The position numbers and the translations under genes were made by a program. The notes below the pieces were generated by a model that ran no database searches, was not told where the DNA came from, and was given only the letters and a program-made list of their open reading frames with translations. Source: Streptomyces sulphureus DSM 40104 (lineage in GTDB: Bacteria; Actinomycetota; Actinomycetes; Streptomycetales; Streptomycetaceae). Taken from it: a DNA stretch of 64,000 bases. Of this stretch, positions 1 through 8,038 are shown piece by piece. The DNA is taken from assembly GCF_000381025.1 (NCBI RefSeq), contig NZ_KB905818.1:390133-454132 (forward strand). Reading direction: 5' to 3'. Position 1 is the first letter of the stretch, and every line of letters starts with the position of its first letter.

Positions 1-524
1 GGGTTGCACTCCTGGACCGAGACGAGTTGCGGGCGCTCGTCGCGCAGCGTCTCCACGAGGCCCCTCGTCGCCCCGCCGTGCTCGAGGTTGGCGGTGAGGA
101 CCCGGAACCTGGCCTCCGCCGGGCGCTCGGCCGAGCCTTCGGGCGCGTCCGCGCCGTACGGCTGGAGGAACCAGCCCGTCGCCGCCAGCGCCGCGGCGGC
201 CCAGCCGAGGAGGAGCCAGCGCCGTGCGAGCGCGGCGTAGGCGAGGGCCAGCCAGCCGGGTGCGAGGAACCACGGGAGGAAGGCGAGGAGTTGGGGGAGG
301 GGAGTGGGGCCGTCGACGTCGACGGCGCGCGCGGCGAGCGGCGCCGTGATGACGGCGAGGAAGAGTGCGGCCGTCCAGGCGGCAAGCCCCGGCGCGTGCC
401 TGCCGCGTCCCGCTGGGCCGCGTCCCGCCCCGCTGCGTCCCGCCGCGCCGCGTTCCGCCGTGCCGCCCGGCCGTACAGCGACGGCCCCGCTGTGTGTTCT
501 GGTCCCGCGGTCTCCCCGTGCCAC
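1..524 (-). CDS. Endonuclease/exonuclease/phosphatase family membrane protein (VanJ-like), partial
   Basis: The reverse strand is open from the left window edge to about 524, so the C-terminal catalytic part is missing. Three hydrophobic segments (about residues 50-70, 78-100 and 105-125) precede the start of an EEP domain: the stretch RVLTANLEHGG resembles the N-terminal strand of these enzymes, and LVSVQEC near the edge supplies the usual metal-binding Gln-Glu. Membrane-anchored members include VanJ-type teicoplanin-resistance proteins, but the family is broad and the substrate cannot be told. The GTG at 524 follows a purine-rich stretch; an in-frame GTG at 635 is the alternative start. Confidence 0.6.
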   Translation of the reverse strand, partial: MARGDRGTRTHSGAVAVRPGGTAERGAAGRSGAGRGPAGRGRHAPGLAAWTAALFLAVITAPLAARAVDVDGPTPLPQLLAFLPWFLAPGWLALAYAALARRWLLLGWAAAALAATGWFLQPYGADAPEGSAERPAEARFRVLTANLEHGGATRGLVETLRDERPQLVSVQECN

Positions 525-732
525 CGACCCTGCCCCTCTCCTCCGGAGCCGCGCCTCCCGGGTGCGACTCCGGGTGCCGCCCCGCTCTGCTCGGGCGCGC
601 GCCCGCGGATGCCTGCCCCGATCATGCCCCGCCACGCGTTCGTACGGCGAGGCCCGCCCGTACGTGTGGCGGCGGAGCACGCGCCGGCGCGCGGTGCGCC
701 CGGCGGGCGCCGACCGGCCCCGCGCTCCTGTT

Positions 733-1713
733 TCAGGCTTGCGGAAGCAGCAGCACCTTCCCGGTGCGGCCCGCGGTCGCCTCGTGTTCCAGCGCCCTGC
801 GCACCTCCGCGAGGGGGTAGCGCGCGGCGACGGGCGAGGCCGTCTCCCCGTCGAGGGTGAGCCCCTGCGCCTCCGCCAACGCCCGTTCCAGCCACGGTCG
901 TTCGGCCCGGTGCACGACGTCGCGCAGCCGGAAGAGGACGAGCCGCACGTCGGGCCGGTAGCGGGACGGGTCGGGGAGCGGGACGCCGGAGAGCAGCCCG
1001 TAGTGGACGAACGTGCCGCCGTGTGCCAACCCCCGGGCGAGCGCGGCGCCTTGCTCCCCGCCGACGGCGTCGAAGACGACGGCCGGCCCGCGTCCCCCGG
1101 TGTGCGCGTCGATCGCCGGCGCAAGCTCCTGCTCCTCGGTGCAGACCACCTTCGACTCGTCCACGAGCCCGGCGAGCCGCGCGCGACCGGCCGCACTGCG
1201 CACCACGGCGACCGGTGCGCAGCCGCTCTCCGAGAGCAGCCGCAGCAGCATCCGTCCGATCGCGGAACCCGCGGCGTCCACGACGGCGCGCATGCCCGGC
1301 ACGCCGTAGCCGCGGGCCATCAGCACGGCTGTGAGCGGATTCACATAGGCCAACGCTGCCTGTTCGTCGTCGAGTTCGGGGAGCACGGGGAAGCACCACC
1401 GCGCCGCGGCCGTCCGCACCTGCTGCCAGGCGCCCGCGCTCCCCAGCGGCAGCACCCGTGCGCCGGGCGCGATGTCGGCGACGTCGGGGCCGACCCGTTC
1501 CACCACCCCCACGCCTTCGTAACCCGGCACGAACGGCAGTCCGGTGCGCGACGGGTAGGCGCCCGCGATGGTGACGACGTCCGACGGGTTGACGGCCGCC
1601 GCCGTCATCCGCAGGGCGACCTGCCCGGGACCCGGTGGAGGCGGCGCGTACTCCTCGACCTCGACCACTCGGTGCGCTGGACCGAAGGACCGCACGACCG
1701 CGCGCAGCGCCAT
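733..1713 (-). CDS. Medium-chain zinc-type alcohol dehydrogenase / quinone oxidoreductase family protein
   Basis: 326 residues. An N-terminal GroES-like domain (AAAVNPSDVVTIAGAYP, GYEGVGVVERVG) is followed by a Rossmann domain with an AAGSAIG turn near residue 148 and VVFDAVGG. The structural-zinc cysteines of true alcohol dehydrogenases are absent, so a zinc-free NAD(P)H:quinone or enoyl reductase of the MDR superfamily is most likely; substrate unknown. The ATG at 1713 is chosen because GAGGAGGGAG lies just upstream; a longer in-frame start at 1770 lacks such a site. It is transcribed away from the acyl-CoA synthetase at 1937, so the two may share a control region. Confidence 0.85.
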   Translation of the reverse strand: MALRAVVRSFGPAHRVVEVEEYAPPPPGPGQVALRMTAAAVNPSDVVTIAGAYPSRTGLPFVPGYEGVGVVERVGPDVADIAPGARVLPLGSAGAWQQVRTAAARWCFPVLPELDDEQAALAYVNPLTAVLMARGYGVPGMRAVVDAAGSAIGRMLLRLLSESGCAPVAVVRSAAGRARLAGLVDESKVVCTEEQELAPAIDAHTGGRGPAVVFDAVGGEQGAALARGLAHGGTFVHYGLLSGVPLPDPSRYRPDVRLVLFRLRDVVHRAERPWLERALAEAQGLTLDGETASPVAARYPLAEVRRALEHEATAGRTGKVLLLPQA

Positions 1714-1936
1714 CCGCGCTCCCTCCTCGTCAACCGTCCGCCCGCGCGCCCACGTTACGGGGCGGTGCATCGGGTGCGGGGAAAGGGCGCCCGCGCCCGG
1801 AGTCGAATGCGCTGCCGGCGGGCAGGGAGGACAGCATCACCCGTGCGAGCCCGCCGGTGGCGCAGGGGTGGTGCGCGTGCCGCGCGCCGTACACGATGTG
1901 GCGGTACGCAGCAGTGCCCGGTACGAGGAGGAACGT

Positions 1937-3616
1937 ATGCCCGCGCAGACACCGACCAGTGCCTTCCGCTCCGCAAGGGACACCCTGCTGCGGCACAGGG
2001 GCGACTACTCCGCGGCGCGTGCGCGCTTCGAGTGGCCGCGCCCCGAGCACTTCAACTGGGCCCTCGACTGGTTCGACCGCATCGCGGACGGCAACGACCG
2101 GGTCGCCCTCCACCTCGTCGAGGAGGACGGCAGAGAGACCCAGGTGACGTTCGAGGAGATGCGCAAGCGCTCCAACCGCGTCGCCAACTGGCTGCGCGAG
2201 CACGGCGTCGGACCGGGCGACGGCGTGGTGCTGATGCTCGGCAACCAGGTCGAGCTGTGGGAGACGCTGCTGGCGCTGATGAAGCTGCGCGCCGTCGTGA
2301 TCCCCGCGACGCCGCTGCTCGGCCCGGCCGACCTCGCCGACCGCCTTGCGCGCGGCGGCGCCGGGTTCGTCGTGGCACGCGCCGAGGACACCGAGAAGTT
2401 CCTCGACGTACCCGGCGACTACACCAGGATCAGCGTCGGCGGCGAGACGGCAGCGGACGGCTGGCTCGCGTACGCGGAGACCCGGACGGCGCCCGCCGTC
2501 TTCGAGCCGCAGGGCGAGACCCGCGCCGACGACCGCCTCCTTCTCTACTTCACCTCGGGAACCACCGCGCTCCCCAAACTCGTTGCGCACACGCACGGTT
2601 CGTACCCGATCGGCCACCTGTCGACGATGTACTGGATCGGCCTCAAGCCCGGCGACATCCACATGAACATCTCCTCGCCCGGCTGGGCGAAGCACGCGTA
2701 CAGCAGCTTCTTCGCCCCGTGGTCGGCCGAGGCGACGATCTTCGTCTACAACTACACCCGCTTCGACGCCGGCCGGCTGATGTCCGAGATGGACCGCCTG
2801 GGCGTCGACACCTTCTGCGCGCCGCCGACGGTCTGGCGGATGCTGATCCAGGCCGACCTCGGCCAACTCAGCCGCGCGCCCCGGGAGTTGGTGGCGGCGG
2901 GGGAGCCGCTCAACCCCGAGGTGATCGAGCGGGTCGAGCAGGCGTGGGGCGTGCAGGTGCGCGACGGCTTCGGACAGACGGAGACGAGCGTCGGCATCGG
3001 CAACTTCCCCGGCCAGCGGGTGAAGCCGGGCTCCATGGGGCAGCCGGCCCCGGGCTTCGAGATCGCCCTCCTCGACCCCGTCACCGGCGAGCCGGGTGCC
3101 ACCGAGGGGGAGATCTCCTTCGACCTCCACCAGCGCCCCGTCGGCGTCATGACCGGCTACGCGGGCGACGAGGAGCGCAACGCCCGCGTCCTCGCCGGGG
3201 GTTACTACCGCACGGGCGACATCGGAACCCTCGACGAGGACGGCTACGTGACGTACGTGGGCCGAAGCGACGACGTCTTCAAGGCTTCCGACTACAAGGT
3301 GTCTCCCTTCGAGCTGGAGAGCGCCCTCCTCCAGCACGAGGCGGTCGCCGAGGCCGCCGTCGTCCCTTCACCCGACCCGCTGCGCCTCGCTGTCCCGAAG
3401 GCGTACATCGTCTGCGCCGAAGGCTGGGAGCCGGGCCCGGCGACGGCGAAGGAGATCTTCGCCCACTCCCGCGCGGTCCTCGCGCCCTTCCAGCGCATCC
3501 GCCTCATCGAGTTCTCCGAACTGCCGAAGACTGTCTCGGGGAAGATCAGGCGGGTGGAGCTGCGGGCACATGCGGCGGGGGAGGACGGGGGGCCGCGGGA
3601 GGAGTACAGGGACTGA
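1937..3616 (+). CDS. Acyl-CoA synthetase, AMP-binding (medium-chain / 2-aminobenzoate-CoA ligase type)
   Basis: 559 residues, the normal length for an ANL-superfamily ligase. The phosphate loop YFTSGTTALPK is near residue 205, GFGQTET near 342, YRTGD near 422 and the C-terminal catalytic lysine motif PKTVSGK near 529. It should activate a carboxylic acid to acyl-AMP and then acyl-CoA. The overall sequence, with an N-terminal FNWALDWFD stretch, resembles the ACSM/benzoate-CoA ligase group rather than long-chain FadD. The ATG at 1937 follows GAGGAGGAAC. A strong hairpin directly after the stop suggests a monocistronic unit. Confidence 0.88.
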   Translation: MPAQTPTSAFRSARDTLLRHRGDYSAARARFEWPRPEHFNWALDWFDRIADGNDRVALHLVEEDGRETQVTFEEMRKRSNRVANWLREHGVGPGDGVVLMLGNQVELWETLLALMKLRAVVIPATPLLGPADLADRLARGGAGFVVARAEDTEKFLDVPGDYTRISVGGETAADGWLAYAETRTAPAVFEPQGETRADDRLLLYFTSGTTALPKLVAHTHGSYPIGHLSTMYWIGLKPGDIHMNISSPGWAKHAYSSFFAPWSAEATIFVYNYTRFDAGRLMSEMDRLGVDTFCAPPTVWRMLIQADLGQLSRAPRELVAAGEPLNPEVIERVEQAWGVQVRDGFGQTETSVGIGNFPGQRVKPGSMGQPAPGFEIALLDPVTGEPGATEGEISFDLHQRPVGVMTGYAGDEERNARVLAGGYYRTGDIGTLDEDGYVTYVGRSDDVFKASDYKVSPFELESALLQHEAVAEAAVVPSPDPLRLAVPKAYIVCAEGWEPGPATAKEIFAHSRAVLAPFQRIRLIEFSELPKTVSGKIRRVELRAHAAGEDGGPREEYRD

Positions 3617-3619
3617 AAT

Positions 3620-3649
3620 GGTGCCCGGCCGCCTCGGCGGCCGGGCACC
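3620..3649 (+). terminator. Strong hairpin after the acyl-CoA synthetase
   Basis: A perfect 13-bp stem (GGTGCCCGGCCGC and its complement) with a four-base loop begins four bases after the stop codon at 3616. There is no U-tract, as is usual for Streptomyces hairpin terminators. Confidence 0.7.
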
Positions 3650-3849
3650 GTCGCCGTACGTGGTGAGCCCGCTCGACGGTCGCGTGAACGCGTGCCGACG
3701 CCCGTCCCGGGCTCAACCGCCGGCTTGTGGGGCCGGTGGTGGGCCGTCGGGCGTTGCGGAAAGCCCGTACGACAGGACATGGCGGGTGCGAGGACGCGTC
3801 GGGTGGGGTGTGGTGCGCCTCCCCGGCGCAGGGCGACTGCTCTGCGCCA

Positions 3850-4362
3850 TCAGTCGAGCAGATCGGGCCGAAACCGCAGGCCCTCGCGCGGCATGCGTGC
3901 AAGGTCCGTCAGCACACGGGCGAGGACGGCCAGGTCGGCCTCGCTGTAGCGGTGGAGGAACGCCCGCAATCCTTCCTCCGTCTGTGCGTGCAGGCTCCGG
4001 TGCGCCTGCTGGATCTCCGCGCCCACGGGGGCGAGGCGCAGGTGGACCTCCTTGAGGTTGTCCGGGAGCCGGTGGCGTTCGAGCGCCCCGGCGACGACGA
4101 GGCGGCGTACGTGCTTCGACACCGTGCCCTTCGGCACGTCAGTGGCCCGGGAGAGTCCGACGACGTTGATCGAGCCGTCCGCCGGGACGGCGTCGAGCAA
4201 GTGCAGTGCCTGCACGCTCAGTTGGGGAACGAGCCGGGCCGCTTCGGGGGAGCACTGATCGATGAGCCACTGCTGCTCGGCGTCGTCCTCCGCCGTGAAA
4301 CGCCCTGCCACCTGTGCGAGCAGCCGCTCGATCCGCCCCACGGCGTCAGTCTTGGTCTCCAT
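3850..4362 (-). CDS. MarR-family winged-helix transcriptional regulator
   Basis: About 170 residues with a MarR-like winged helix: LSVQALHLLDAVPADGSINVVGLS leads into a recognition helix around DVPKGTVSKHVRRLV (middle of the protein), flanked by N- and C-terminal helices for dimerisation. Three starts are possible, ATGs at 4362, 4371 and 4395; none has a good ribosome site. The one at 4395 lies inside a perfect 30-bp palindrome, so the protein probably starts at 4371 or 4362 and represses its own gene and the divergent oxidoreductase by binding that palindrome. The effector is unknown; by analogy it could be a quinone, phenolic or electrophile that the oxidoreductase handles. Confidence 0.8.
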   Translation of the reverse strand: METKTDAVGRIERLLAQVAGRFTAEDDAEQQWLIDQCSPEAARLVPQLSVQALHLLDAVPADGSINVVGLSRATDVPKGTVSKHVRRLVVAGALERHRLPDNLKEVHLRLAPVGAEIQQAHRSLHAQTEEGLRAFLHRYSEADLAVLARVLTDLARMPREGLRFRPDLLD

Positions 4363-4391
4363 GGAAACCATCTTGCCCGAAGGCGTGGCGT

Positions 4392-4421
4392 CCATTATTG
4401 TTTCCGTGGAAACAATAATGG
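4392..4421. promoter_or_regulatory. Perfect 30-bp palindromic operator between MarR regulator and quinone oxidoreductase
   Basis: Arms CCATTATTGTTTCC (4392-4405) and its exact reverse complement (4408-4421) are separated by two bases. It ends at the ribosome site of the plus-strand gene and overlaps an alternative regulator start. The AT-rich arms contrast with the surrounding GC-rich DNA. A second GGAAAC half-site is at 4363-4368. Confidence 0.75.
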
Positions 4422-4428
4422 AGGAAGC

Positions 4429-5424
4429 GTGAGAGCAGCAGTCGTCGAACGGTTGGGAGCCTCGCCGCGCTACGCCGAGGTGGACGAACCGAGTCCGGCG
4501 GAGGGCCTGGTCGTCGCCGAGGTGCGTGCGGCGGCGTTGAAGAACATCGAGCGGGCGCTGGTCGCGGGCACGCACTACGCCAGCCGGCGACTACCCCTTC
4601 CGGGGCTGATCGGGACGGACGCGGTCGTGGTCCTGCCCGACGGCCGCCGCGTGTACACGGGGGCGACGCCGCCCGGTGGCGCGATGGCCGAGCGGATGCT
4701 GGTCGACCCGGAGTTGAGCGTCGAGGTTCCGGACACGCTCGACCACGGCACGGCTGCGGCGTTGCCGAACGCAGCCGTCTCGGCCTGGTTCGCGCTGGAG
4801 TGCGCGGGGCGGATCCGCCCCGGTCAGTCGGTGCTCGTCCTCGGCGGAACCGGGGTGACCGGCTCACTCGCCGTGCAGTTGGCGAAACAGCAGTTCGGGG
4901 CCGGCCGCGTCGTGGCCGTCGGCCGCAACACCGAACGCCTCGACCGCCTCACCGCGTCCGGAGCGGACCTCGCCGTCGAGCTCGGTCCGGACGATGCCGC
5001 GGGTGACCAACTCAAGGCGCGGCTCCGCCGATTGCACACGGAGCAGCCGTTCGACCTGGTGTTGGACTACCTCTGGGGCCGCCCGGCCCAGCAGACGTTG
5101 AGTGCGCTCGGCGGTGACGACCTGGCGGCCGGGTTCCACCGCACCCGCTACGTGCAGATCGGCGAGATGGCCGGGCCGACCGTCGAACTCCCGGCCGGCG
5201 TCCTCCGCAGCACAGGACTCGAACTCGTCGGCCAGGGCGCCGGCAGTGTGCCTCGAGAGGCGTTCGCCAGAGTCGTCCCGGAAATCCTGCCGACCCTCTT
5301 CGCGATGCTCGCCGACGGGTCCCTCACGGTGGAGATCGAAGCCTGGCCCCTGTCCAGGATCGCGGAAGCCTGGGCCGCGCCCGGGCGTTCGGGCGTGCGG
5401 GCTGTGGTGACGCCCGAGGGGTGA
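4429..5424 (+). CDS. Quinone oxidoreductase family protein (MDR superfamily)
   Basis: 331 residues: an N-terminal GroES-like fold (AALKNIERALVAG) and a nucleotide-binding motif VLVLGGTGVTGSLAVQLAK near residue 134. No zinc-binding cysteine cluster is visible, fitting an NADPH-dependent quinone or enone reductase. The GTG start at 4429 is preceded by GGAGGAAGC, which abuts the palindromic operator; repressor bound there would cover the 5' leader. It is divergent from the MarR gene, the classical arrangement for a regulator and its target. Confidence 0.85.
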   Translation: MRAAVVERLGASPRYAEVDEPSPAEGLVVAEVRAAALKNIERALVAGTHYASRRLPLPGLIGTDAVVVLPDGRRVYTGATPPGGAMAERMLVDPELSVEVPDTLDHGTAAALPNAAVSAWFALECAGRIRPGQSVLVLGGTGVTGSLAVQLAKQQFGAGRVVAVGRNTERLDRLTASGADLAVELGPDDAAGDQLKARLRRLHTEQPFDLVLDYLWGRPAQQTLSALGGDDLAAGFHRTRYVQIGEMAGPTVELPAGVLRSTGLELVGQGAGSVPREAFARVVPEILPTLFAMLADGSLTVEIEAWPLSRIAEAWAAPGRSGVRAVVTPEG

Positions 5425-5670
5425 ACATCCCGCCGCCGCGGTGCCATTCCTCGGTCGAGCGCGGGAGTCGGGCGTGCGGCGGCGGACGGAAGGAGGGCGC
5501 CGACCGGTACCCGACGTGTCATCGGGTCGCTTCGGTCCCGGCAAGGTCGGACCCGGTGTCCGACCGGTGCTGCCGAGCCGATCGGAACATCGGTCGGCAG
5601 AAGACCATCGGGAGGATCGTCGGGGCGAGGCTCATCGGCCAGACCAGCGCCATCCCTCCCGCGTGCCGGG

Positions 5671-6000
5671 TCAGGAGGAGCACGCCCCTGCCACCAGCAG
5701 CGCGCACATGAGCGTCACGACGAGGAGACTCGCCCCCGCGAGGCTCGGACGACGTCGAGCCGTCCTGCCCGAGAAGGCGAGGGCGGCTCCGCAGAAGGAC
5801 AGCACCGCCAGGAGCGGGGAGCAGTACGTCATCACCCGCAGCAGCTCGGTCCCCGAGTCGCCGCCGTCCTGCGGCGAGGTCAGCGCGAGGACGCCGAACC
5901 CGACGTGCTGGAGCACGCAGCAGACCTCGATGATGCCGCAGGCCGTCAGGAACAACCTGACGGTGGGCTCGGGAACCCGGGTCTGCGCGCTGGTCCTCAT
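5671..6000 (-). CDS. Small integral membrane protein, function unknown
   Basis: 109 residues with three probable membrane helices: VRLFLTACGIIEVCCVLQHV, LLAVLSFCGAALAF and LLVVTLMCALLVAG. The ATG at 6000 is the only reasonable start. It faces the oxidoreductase gene ending at 5424. I do not recognise the family. Four cysteines lie within or near the helices. The 245 bp between the two genes hold no convincing gene. Confidence 0.5.
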   Translation of the reverse strand: MRTSAQTRVPEPTVRLFLTACGIIEVCCVLQHVGFGVLALTSPQDGGDSGTELLRVMTYCSPLLAVLSFCGAALAFSGRTARRRPSLAGASLLVVTLMCALLVAGACSS

Positions 6001-6014
6001 CTGCGTACCGTGCC

Positions 6015-6194
6015 TTACCCGCCGAGGGCGAAGCTGGGCCGTTCGCCGCTGCTCATCGTACGGTTGCGCAGGGACGACGCGCAGTTCCCGGCCGAGAGCA
6101 GGAAGATGACCGCCGCCGGGATCTGCGCGAAAGAGTCCCGCAGGGACGCACCCGTACGCACACCCTCGTCTTCGGCGGACCAGCGTGGCAACAC
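6015..6194 (-). CDS. Possible 59-residue hypothetical protein
   Basis: A short reverse-strand frame starting at GTG 6194 reads through a hydrophobic stretch (IPAAVIFLLSAG) to a stop at 6015. Open frame continues upstream to about 6273 without an obvious start, so this could be the tail of a decayed gene rather than an intact one. I do not recognise it. Confidence 0.22.
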   Translation of the reverse strand: MLPRWSAEDEGVRTGASLRDSFAQIPAAVIFLLSAGNCASSLRNRTMSSGERPSFALGG

Positions 6195-6254
6195 GTCGAC
6201 GTCACGCCCAACCCGCCGGACCTCGGCACCGACGGCGACACGAGCGCCGACTCC

Positions 6255-6285
6255 CCTACGCGCTCGCGCCTACGCGCTCGCGTAG
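6255..6285. repeat. Two tandem 14-bp repeats ending in an inverted repeat
   Basis: CCTACGCGCTCGCG occurs twice in direct succession (6255-6268, 6269-6282). The second copy also forms CTACGCG-CT-CGCGTAG (6270-6285), a perfect 7-bp inverted repeat about 25 bp downstream of the minus-strand gene that ends at 6312. It could act as a weak terminator. Confidence 0.6.
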
Positions 6286-6311
6286 TTGGTTCCGCGCGCC
6301 CCGCCGCGGCC

Positions 6312-7034
6312 TTACCTCGGCGTAGCCCGAATCAAATCGTCCGCCGGGTCGTTGACCGGCTGTGGGGTTCCGGTGAGGTCGAGGACGAAGAGGGGGACGC
6401 CGAGTTCGTCGGCGCGGGTGCGGGCGTCGCGGGCGTAGCCGGCGAGGGAGAAGCAGACGGAGACGGCGGACTCGTTGAGGCCGTTGAGCCAGAGTGTCTC
6501 GACGTCGCGGAGGGCGGTCGGTGCGGTGGACGGGTCGACGTGGGCGACGACGCCGGGGCCGCGGAGGTCGACACCGTAGGAGGGGCGGCGCTCCTTGACG
6601 CGGACGTCGGCGAAGCCGAGCCAGCGGAGGTACTGGGCCGCCGCCGTCCTGGCGTCCTGTGCCGTGCGGATCGTCACCGGGTGGAAGGCGGGGCGGCGCG
6701 TCGGCGGGGCGCTGGAGCGGAGTGCCGAGGGGCGCGGCGGCTGGGCCGACCGGGCGGCGGTCGGCGGCGGTTGCGTCCGGTCCACGGGCAGGCAGAGTAA
6801 CGCGCCGCATTCGCAGGCGAGTTCGGGTTGCGGCCACTCGTCGTCGCGCCCGCACTGGGCGCAGCGCACGGAGACCCAGCTCCCCTCCCAGGTGCGGTGG
6901 TCCCGGCGGACGGGCGGTGCCGAGCGCAGCAGTGGCAGCACCACGGGAGCGGTGCAGGAACAGGGATAGACGGGCGCGGTGTACGTGTGCTCCCGACGGC
7001 ATACAGGGCAGCGCACGAGCACGCTTTCGGCCAT
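6312..7034 (-). CDS. Zinc-ribbon protein with Mrr/PD-(D/E)XK-like C-terminal domain
   Basis: 240 residues. Two Cys clusters at the N-terminus look like zinc ribbons: CPVC with a later CSC (about residues 9-27), and CAQC with a later CEC (about 58-77). A Pro/Ala/Ser-rich linker follows. The C-terminal part (about 125-225), with YLRWLGFADVRV, GVDLRGPGVVAHVD and VPLFVLDL, has the layout of an Mrr-type restriction endonuclease fold. The usual Q/E-x-K after the GVD acidic residue reads AHVD, so nuclease activity is doubtful; a DNA-binding or inactive nuclease-fold role is possible. Start at ATG 7034; it stands alone. Confidence 0.7.
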   Translation of the reverse strand: MAESVLVRCPVCRREHTYTAPVYPCSCTAPVVLPLLRSAPPVRRDHRTWEGSWVSVRCAQCGRDDEWPQPELACECGALLCLPVDRTQPPPTAARSAQPPRPSALRSSAPPTRRPAFHPVTIRTAQDARTAAAQYLRWLGFADVRVKERRPSYGVDLRGPGVVAHVDPSTAPTALRDVETLWLNGLNESAVSVCFSLAGYARDARTRADELGVPLFVLDLTGTPQPVNDPADDLIRATPR

Positions 7035-7180
7035 CTCTGGGGCTCCCGGCGGTGGTTCACGGTGGCGGTCTGTACGGGGCGGGGCGGAGGACCCAGCCTG
7101 TGGCCCAATCGTCCCCGATGGGAGCGATTTTACGAAGAGGAAGCGACATCGGCACCCGGGGGTTCGGGACGCACCGCACG

Positions 7181-7609
7181 TCAGTCGGAGGTCTCGGCTC
7201 CGTCGAGGCTCACCTGCCAGGTGACGCCGAACCGGTCGGCGACCCAGCCGAAGCGCTCGCTGAAGCCGTACTCGTCGAGCGGCATGAGGACCTGCCCGTC
7301 CTCGGCGAGGCCGGAGAAGAGCCGGTCGACCTCGTCCGCGGTGCCGCAGCGGACGTAGAGCGAGATCGCGGGCGTGAAGCTGAACCCGTGCTCGATCGGG
7401 CTGTCGATGAGGTTGAGTTGCTCGCCCGCGATGCCGAGCACCGCGTGCTTGACGGTGCCTTCGGCGCCCTCCTCGCCCGCGCCGTAGCGGGTGAGCGACA
7501 GGACCTCGCCGTCGTCGAAGAGCGAGGTGTACAGGTCGATCGCCTCCTGCGCGCGGCCGTTCTGGAACATCAGGAAGGGGGTGAGCCTCTGCGGTACCGG
7601 TGCTGCCAC
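7181..7609 (-). CDS. VOC-family protein (PhnB / 3-demethylubiquinone methyltransferase-like fold)
   Basis: 142 residues. RLTPFLMFQNGRAQEAIDLYTSLF at the N-terminus and GWVADRFGVTWQVS at the C-terminus are typical of the PhnB-like branch of the vicinal-oxygen-chelate superfamily; the glyoxalase fold forms as a dimer. Members have diverse or unknown roles and no substrate is implied here. The GTG at 7609 with AGGAGAAGG just upstream is preferred over the longer open frame to 7807, whose extra residues are low-complexity. It is divergent from the thiamine-binding-type gene at 7748. Confidence 0.8.
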   Translation of the reverse strand: MAAPVPQRLTPFLMFQNGRAQEAIDLYTSLFDDGEVLSLTRYGAGEEGAEGTVKHAVLGIAGEQLNLIDSPIEHGFSFTPAISLYVRCGTADEVDRLFSGLAEDGQVLMPLDEYGFSERFGWVADRFGVTWQVSLDGAETSD

Positions 7610-7747
7610 TGCCTTCTCCTCTGGTGATGGGACCGCCCGTCTCCGGCGGCCGGGTGCGGGCCCGTCGGCCCGGCCCAAGGTCTCATGCCGGGCACACGCC
7701 GCAGGGGAGCGGCGCTCTGCGGGCGGTCGAAATGCCAAGCTGGTGCC

Positions 7748-8038
7748 ATGCGATTGCGAGTCGAGTGCACCACCGAGCCGTTCGACCTCCAAGAGGCGCC
7801 TCCCCACGCGCTCGCCGCCAGAAAGGTGGTGGAATCGGGGGAGTTGGACGAGGTGGACGTCGGGCCTTTCGGCAACACGGCGGAGGGCGACGCCTCCCGG
7901 GTGCTGGAGACGGTGGACACGCTGCTCCGCTCCTCGCTCGCGGCCGGTGCGACGCGGATCTCCCTCCAGGTGAGCGTGGTCCCCGAGGAGGCCGCCGACG
8001 AGGACGGCGCCGAGGCGGCCGGGGCGGGGGAGCGGTGA
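7748..8038 (+). CDS. Thiamine-binding-type protein (MTH1187/YkoF, DUF77 family)
   Basis: 96 residues with the ferredoxin-like DUF77 pattern: RVECTTEPFDL at the start, VDVGPFGNTAEGD in the middle and a terminal strand RISLQVSVV. Family members bind thiamine or related ligands; whether this one does is unproven. Start ATG 7748 lacks a clear ribosome site and may be read from a leaderless or short-leader mRNA. Its stop overlaps the next gene's GTG by four bases (GTGA at 8035-8038), so the pair is translationally coupled. Confidence 0.75.
   Translation: MRLRVECTTEPFDLQEAPPHALAARKVVESGELDEVDVGPFGNTAEGDASRVLETVDTLLRSSLAAGATRISLQVSVVPEEAADEDGAEAAGAGER

Noticed and set aside
304..3666. A 1120-codon forward open frame across the first three genes
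   Set aside because: Arg/Pro/Gly-rich composition with no domain; it is the antisense or off-frame shadow of the oxidoreductase and acyl-CoA synthetase genes, which have clear motifs and starts.
5519..5707. 62-codon reverse frame overlapping the end of the small membrane protein
   Set aside because: It overlaps the upstream gene by 37 bases, lacks a ribosome site and shows only a weak hydrophobic patch; I could not support it as a gene.
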